A DNA stretch of 64,000 nt from Ligustrum vulgare (Eukaryota; Streptophyta; Magnoliopsida; Lamiales; Oleaceae). Each line of letters opens with the position of its first letter. Position 1 is the first letter of the stretch. Below are positions 58,553 through 64,000 of the stretch, one piece after another. The notes beneath the pieces are model-generated. The model was not told where the DNA came from. It did no database searches and saw only the letters and a list, made by a program, of their open reading frames with translations. The stretch is taken from assembly GCA_963555705.1 (NCBI GenBank), contig OY743168.1, positions 97,628,925 to 97,692,924 on the forward strand. Direction: 5' to 3'. Made by a program: the position numbers and the translations under genes.

Positions 58553-58579
58553 TTAGAATGATTTTGTCGATGAAGCAAT

Positions 58580-59118
58580 CGATCAGTGACATCTCCAACA
58601 GTGGCGTAAATTTAGGTACAAATTAACACCTTAAAAACCTCTTTTACATCTCAATATACATCCCGACATATTTAAACCAAAATTGTGCTCCAATGGTAGA
58701 TGTAAATTAAAATTTTTAAATTTCATTACTTCATGTTATTTATTTATTTTAATTTGTAAAAATATTCTTACTTGTAAATTTCTTAAATTAATTTATTTTT
58801 GAATTTTCTATTTATATGTATATACAAACAAATCGATCTAAATATTTTAAAATTTGATTATGAAATTAAAAATCAAATTTCAATTTTAAAAAGAGCCATG
58901 CGAGTGATATTTTAATTTTAAAGAGAATTTGTACATGATATATCCCCATATATGGGAATAAATATAGATTTATACGGATATATGAGGATATGCGAATATA
59001 TCCATACAAATCCTGTAAAATCTACTTGAGAATGTGAATAGACATGAGTTGCAAAATTAGATGTAAATGTGCATTCAAATATGCATTTTTCAAATCTAAA
59101 ATACGAGATGCTCTTATA
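58580..59118. other. AT-rich stretch, possible MITE
   Basis: GACATCTCCAACAGTGG near 58590 and ATACGAGATGCTCTTA near 59102-59117 could be degenerate inverted ends of GAGCATCT type. The interior has no gene. Confidence 0.35.
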
Positions 59119-59170
59119 AATTGCAGTTAGTTATAATTACAACTAATTAACTCTTCTAATTAATTACAAT

Positions 59171-59318
59171 GGAAATGATATGTTCCCCACATTGGGAACA
59201 TAATTCATTCCCATAAGCCCCCTATTGGTTGGTGGGCAGTGGGGTCCACCCCACCAACCCATCAAATGGCTTGTAAGAATGGATTATGTTCCCCACGGTG
59301 GGGAACATATCATTCCTC
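59171..59318. mobile_element. Small MITE with hairpins inside each arm
   Basis: The ends GGAAATGATATGTTCCCCAC and GTGGGGAACATATCATTCC are inverted, and each arm itself contains a GTTCCCCAC..GTGGGGAAC-type palindrome. An 11-base TTAATTACAAT stands on both sides (59160-59170, 59319-59329), probably including the target duplication. Superfamily not assigned. Confidence 0.7.
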
Positions 59319-59479
59319 TTAATTACAATTGTAACTTCGTGATTAATTACAATTGTAATGAATTCATAGATTGTCTTCAATGTCATACTTTTTATTTCTA
59401 GCAAGTTCTGAGAATTCAATTTTTCTTGTTTGATCATGGTGTTATACTTTGCTTCTGCTGAGTATCATTTACTACTACT

Positions 59480-60000
59480 CTTTTAGCATTGCCAAGCTAC
59501 CTCAACCATCTTTATGTCGACACCATCCCAGTAACAGAACCAGGTCCCTATGTCTACGGCGTCCTATGGTCTCTATCTCTGATATCCATTTTTTATTTTC
59601 TTCACCGTGACTGTCGCTATTATTAGGAAAAGTTCCTCTATAAACTCCACGAAACCCTTTGAACCCAATTAGTCGTCTTTAAAACCTCCAGTTGCTTTCT
59701 TCAGCTCATTGTAGGAATATCTGTGATGGCCAATATCAAGCTCCCAGGGTTCAATAACATCCATAGTCTTGATTTTCTTGATCATGTACAAGACTAACCC
59801 AATTGCAAGTGCCATAGAAACTGTCAATGATAAACAATAAACTAAAATAAAGGGGAAATGATTTTTTTTTTTTATCTAGGAACTGAAGGCAATGAAGATA
59901 AATCTAGCGATTTTGCTTGCCCATTAATTTTGAAACTCCATCCAGAGTTATAGTGAGAACTAGAAATCCCTTTGTCAATTGAAGCCCCGTCGCTAGTAGG
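59480..60000 (-). pseudogene. L-type lectin receptor kinase fragment
   Basis: The minus strand reads in broken frames: end of the lectin domain (GWSFKINGQAKSLDLSSLP), remnants of the membrane segment, the juxtamembrane and kinase start (YMIKKIKTMDVIEPWELDI, HRYSYNELKKATGGF, GFRGVYRGTF), then the N-lobe (RHRDLVLLLGWCRHKDG). The order is that of plant L-type lectin receptor kinases. The rest of both domains is missing, with frameshifts and stops present. It is a dead gene fragment. Confidence 0.75.
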
Positions 60001-60389
60001 GGCGTGGGCGGTTGCGGAGCCTACCCTTAAGCTCGAGGAATCAAAAAGCTTAATACAATGGTGAAAATCTTAACCAATCCATTCAAATTCCTACATGCCT
60101 GGACACCACCACGACTCTACATGCAGTCTTCAATCGCCTTTACACTACGGTGATCTGAGCACAGGGACTCTCGTGGAGTCGATCTGCTTGCAGTCGCTGA
60201 TCTGACCTTCTCTGCTAGAGAAGTGCCTTCGAATGGAGTGGATACCATGGGTTGGTGTGAAGAGAGAGAAGAAAGAGACGAAAGGGGATGGTTTGGTGTG
60301 AAGAGAGAGACCAGAGATGGACTAAGAGTTTTGGTTTGGGATTTTTAGTTAAATGGGTTTGATACGTAATAAGTTTAGTAAAATAGACC
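60001..60389. other. No gene recognised
   Basis: Sequence between the receptor-kinase fragment and pararetrovirus copy 2. It contains short GAAGAGAGAGA repeats (60257-60315) and nothing else clear. Confidence 0.4.
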
Positions 60390-63300
60390 CTTCCGTTGAA
60401 ATGTCAAAATTACTATTAATGAAAATGACTGTTTAATTTGAAGGGTATATCCCCGAACTTAGTCAGGTTGATTTAATTCAGTGTTTCTGGTTATATTTAT
60501 ATTTTTTAATCTTTTAAGTTCTTCTAAAAATGTTCTATATTGTAATAATTTTTCAAAAGATTTAAGATGATCTTTTTTAGTTATACACCCAAACGTTATT
60601 CCTTCTGATACTTCTTCTTTTATATCTTCGTATTCTTCTATAATTTTATGAACCGTGTTTATATTCTTTACTGTTTCAACAGAATTAAATTCTATTCTAT
60701 TTAGGATTGCATAGTCAATATCTTCGTATATCTCTTTTAGTTTAGATTGTCCAACAGAATGTATATTTTTAGATTTTTCAACAATAGTTGATAAAAATGA
60801 AATTTCTTCATTATCTAAATATAGTTTATAATCACATATTAGATGTTGATGTTTGTAAAGTATTCATAGATTATTGGGTTGGTAAATTATTATACAGAAT
60901 TTTCTAGTATAATTCTATTCTTTGGTCTAGTAAAATACAATAATCTGCAACATATTGTTCGTATTTTTCTAAAAGTTTATTATATTCTTCAGAAGATATA
61001 TTTTCATTTTCCATTTAATGTTTAATATCTTCCATTTTATCTCTTAATTTTTCTAAAAGATTATCTAGTCCTTCTATTGTATACCTTGGCATTTAGGTTT
61101 GGATTGTATTTGTTATTATTTTATTTTATAAATCTATTTTAAGTTGTAATATATCAGAATAATCTATAATGTATTGATCATGATTTTCTAAAAATATATA
61201 ATATTGTTCAGTTGATTCATCAATATCTATTAATTGAGATGTAATGTTATCTATTTTTTCCATTATCCTATCTAACAAATTGTCTAATCCTTCAATAGTA
61301 TATCCAGGCATTATAAATACAAAGATAAATAATTTATAAAATTTCAAGTAATTTTTCAAACTCTATATGTGTTTGGGAATCGATAATATCTATATCAGTC
61401 ATTATATCTATGCTTGGTTCAAATGGTATATTATATTTTGAAATACTTTTCTTTCTCTTTTCTAATTTATCAATTATATCTTGAATATCTTGTATCATTA
61501 TAGATCTTAAAGTACCTCTAGCAAAGTTTTCTATCAAATTTTCTTTAAAACTTTTTAATATCTCTTGTGATGCGTAGAGTTGCTCTTGGTATCCTATTTT
61601 ATCAATTTCATTTTCATATTCAATACCTTTTTTTACTTTTGATATGCTTTTGAACTTTATATGGGCCTCTTTTAGTTCTGGGTTTTTTCATGATATAATT
61701 ACTATTATTCATGATATTAAGATTTTCAAAAATTGGTAAAGAAAGATTCATCTCTTCCATCACTGTCATAATCTATTACAGGGTCATAATCATTATCACT
61801 ACTAAACACATATCCTAAATATAATTCATTATTTATTTCAGTATTATCACTATCAAGCCAAAAATAAATAATTGATTTTGTAATTTCTAATCCTAATATT
61901 CTTTTTAATGTTGGAAAGATAACTTGTTGGATATTGGTTAATAAATTGAGAATTGAAAATTGATTAAAGTGACTTCGTGTTGACTTCGACTAATACTCAA
62001 AAGCTCGACTCAATTCGTTTAGGCAAAATTGTTTGCCACTTCGCCGCTTCTGGGCGCACAAACGGGAAACGCCCCCGAAAGAGAATTTTGATTTATCTGC
62101 ATGTATTGAAGGGTATATTTGGCATTTCGAAAACCAATATCGGATGAATGAGAAATTACGAAAAAGGACGAAAATCAGGTCAAAATATTTGACCCTGCGA
62201 CAGCATGGTTAGCAAACCGTGCGATCACACATCAAGTTTAATTTTGGTTTTTTGAGTAAAACCGTGCGACCGGACGGTCGGCCGCACGGTTGTCCGGCCA
62301 CAAGACACATTTTCGTAAAGGTGCATTGTTTGGAAAGGGTGCATGGTTTGGGCCTCAACCATTTCGTCCACACCCTTTCATGATCTATAAATAGGACCAT
62401 TTGGGTGTCCTATTCTTCACTTTTTGATATGCAAAACATCTCTCATCCTCACTTCTCTCCAAAATCAAAATCATTTCATTTGTTTTGATATTTCATTTCA
62501 TCTTTGGAGTACATAAGCCTAATTTTGGTTCGTTGTACTTGTGTTTTGGAGTGCTACAAACACAAGTGTAGCCGTTGTATCTTGGGAGTCGATTGCCGAA
62601 ATCCGTAGGCACCGTTGCGGGGCAAATTCGACTTAAGGACAAAGAGTCCAACTCTTGTCTCGGCTTTGTCCCTTCTTTTCTTCTTCTTCTTCTTGTTTGT
62701 GTTTTTCTTTGCCGTTACTCTGTCCAATTTTCGGCAAGGATTTACAAAACCATCATTTTACTTATTTGGGGTCATTATTCACAAAATTCCTCCAACATAA
62801 CTAACAAACATGGCATATATACATGATATAACTTTTTTATTTCATTATTAGGTCTAGTAAACTGTTTATGCATGAATAAATGTTCAATTATGCTATGGTA
62901 TTCATCATTATAAGGACTGTTTTGATAATTAAATTTAATAATCCTGAATTCTGTCATGTTAAAAACTCTTCTTCCTCCTAATTTCGTAAAGATAGATATA
63001 TTAAGAATACTAACCTCTTTTCCTGTTCTCAGTACCTTTGTATTTTCCTTCTATTGTTAGTGACATTCAATGGCTTCCTGCCTTCACGGGTTATTAGCTA
63101 AACCTGGATGCCTTCGCTGTATAAAGTTTTAGATGGAAAATGTTTTAGGACAGAGTGTATGGAGTTTTCTTAATAATATATCTTCTTTTTGGAAATAGGA
63201 TTTAGAAGACAAGAATTTAGAAACTCATCATAATTTGATAAGTGGATTGGGATTTTATTGATAATATGAAGATTGAAACAGAATTGGTATGAGAATTTTT

Positions 63301-64000
63301 TCAAGACAGAAAATTTATTGACTTTCTTACAAACTGAGTGCTCAAGTTGGTTCTGTCTTTCAACTAGCCCGGAGGCCTCTATTTATAATACTATATTGGA
63401 CACAATTACATCACTGCTTACATCATCGTCCTAACAAATTCACAGCTTTTTTCACCTAAGGACACACCTGTCCTTCTATTATTTATTACATCACATTACC
63501 CTTACATTATAGGGACACTTATCCTTCTCTTTTTTGGTCTTGATATGGCCCCTACATTGTTCTGCATTGTTGAATTAAAGTGGATCTATTAAATAGCTTC
63601 CACTTGTCCATCAATTCTGTTGGCATGTGAAGCAGATCCATCAATTGGCTTCCACCTGTCCATCAATTCCTTTGGCATGTGGGGCAATTTCTGGCTATGC
63701 ACGCCTCTTGCAAAGTGGCAAAGCTTTCATGGATTTGATGAGTGTCAAATTTATTGATGTATTCTTGCAAGATTGTTGATTTTTCTTTTCCTCCATTAGT
63801 GAGCAGGGTCCATCCATTATACTGGCATATGCATTTGAATTTTTTCTTATACAGGTTTTTGGCAATGTTGTAGAGAACTTTAATTCACAATACCCTTCGG
63901 GATCTAAACCATGATCTTGTAATGTTTGGTATCGGCTTGGCATTTTTTCCAACTTCAATTTGGAAATTTCGAGCAACATACCCAATCGTGATAATATGCT
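60390..64000 (-). mobile_element. Endogenous pararetrovirus copy 2, inverted, partial, runs off the window
   Basis: On the minus strand: end of the viroplasmin-like ORF (64000-63663, ending NCPTCQRN), the paired ~54-bp repeats, as-1-like and TATA motifs (63387-63379), leader, ORF f (from 62957), ORF g (61760-61334), ORF h (61311-61093), ORF i (61092-~60870) and ORF j (~60867-60460). The order equals 43.4-46.1 kb of copy 1. The small ORFs carry their own stops and frameshifts, different from copy 1. An 873-bp solo LTR splits ORF f. The outer end near 60390 matches the end of copy 1 near 46105. Confidence 0.88.
61925..62797. mobile_element. Solo LTR (873 bp) inserted in pararetrovirus copy 2
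   Basis: It begins TGTTGGATATTGG and ends AATTCCTCCAACA, with the perfect 5-bp duplication TAACT on both sides (61920-61924, 62798-62802). A TATA-like CTATAAATAGG near 62385 marks a promoter on the plus strand. There is no interior, so it is a solo LTR; the TGTTGGA start is common in Ty1/copia LTRs. Frames at 62209-62826 are not genes. Confidence 0.9.

Noticed and set aside
1..64000. CRISPR arrays, rRNA, tRNA genes
   Set aside because: None seen; the window is plant nuclear DNA, and the direct repeats found are transposon or microsatellite repeats.

Overview
This window is nuclear DNA from a flowering plant, most likely a eudicot. It is AT-rich and its genes have introns with GT-AG borders. 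It is dominated by decayed plant transposable elements, and it contains fragments of plant gene families (lectin receptor kinase, XTNX-type TIR protein) and two integrated copies of a plant pararetrovirus (Caulimoviridae). No bacterial features were seen. Only one ordinary host gene looks intact.

Layout. 1-7.8 kb: a broken FAR1/MULE-type transposase gene (minus strand), split at its SWIM domain by a 4.35-kb Ty3/gypsy-like LTR element that encodes only gag and protease. A 425-bp hAT-type element sits in that element's 5' LTR, so three insertion levels are nested, each with a readable target-site duplication. 7.8-25.5 kb: non-genic repeats. These include a 2.56-kb LTR-like element with TSD, a family carrying arrays of a TTGTGACC motif, LTR-like repeats, a Ty1/copia RNase H fragment, a LINE ORF1 fragment and MITEs. 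27.46-29.22 kb: a seven-exon gene (minus strand) for a C2H2 zinc-finger protein with a DEDDh-exonuclease fold; the exons join in frame to 353 codons. 29.3-36.2 kb: MITEs, microsatellites and a second copy of the TTGTGACC family.

36.19-46.1 kb: endogenous pararetrovirus copy 1 (+), starting at a tRNA-iMet-type primer site. It holds four small ORFs, a capsid protein with zinc knuckle, a 30K movement protein fused in frame to a retropepsin-like domain, a second retropepsin followed by RT and RNase H, a viroplasmin-like ORF, a promoter with as-1-like motifs and TATA box, and five more small ORFs. Stops and frameshifts are scattered throughout, so it is not a functional copy. 60.4-64.0 kb: copy 2 (-), covering the 3' part of the same virus in inverted orientation, interrupted by an 873-bp solo LTR with a perfect 5-bp TSD, and running off the window.

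48.9-58.6 kb: two Mutator-like elements. The first (~48.95-52.06 kb) has a DUF1985-type fragment and a MuDR-type transposase remnant. The second (~52.96-58.55 kb) has long terminal inverted repeats and two converging genes: an intact small zf-GRF protein and a broken FAR1-type transposase. Host gene fragments lie nearby: XTNX-type TIR (52.2-52.7 kb) and L-type lectin receptor kinase (59.5-60.0 kb).

The most unusual content is the pararetrovirus. It spans ~9.9 kb, has two protease domains, a tandemly duplicated small coiled-coil ORF, and a primer site separated from the promoter by about 2 kb of small ORFs when the genome is viewed as a circle.
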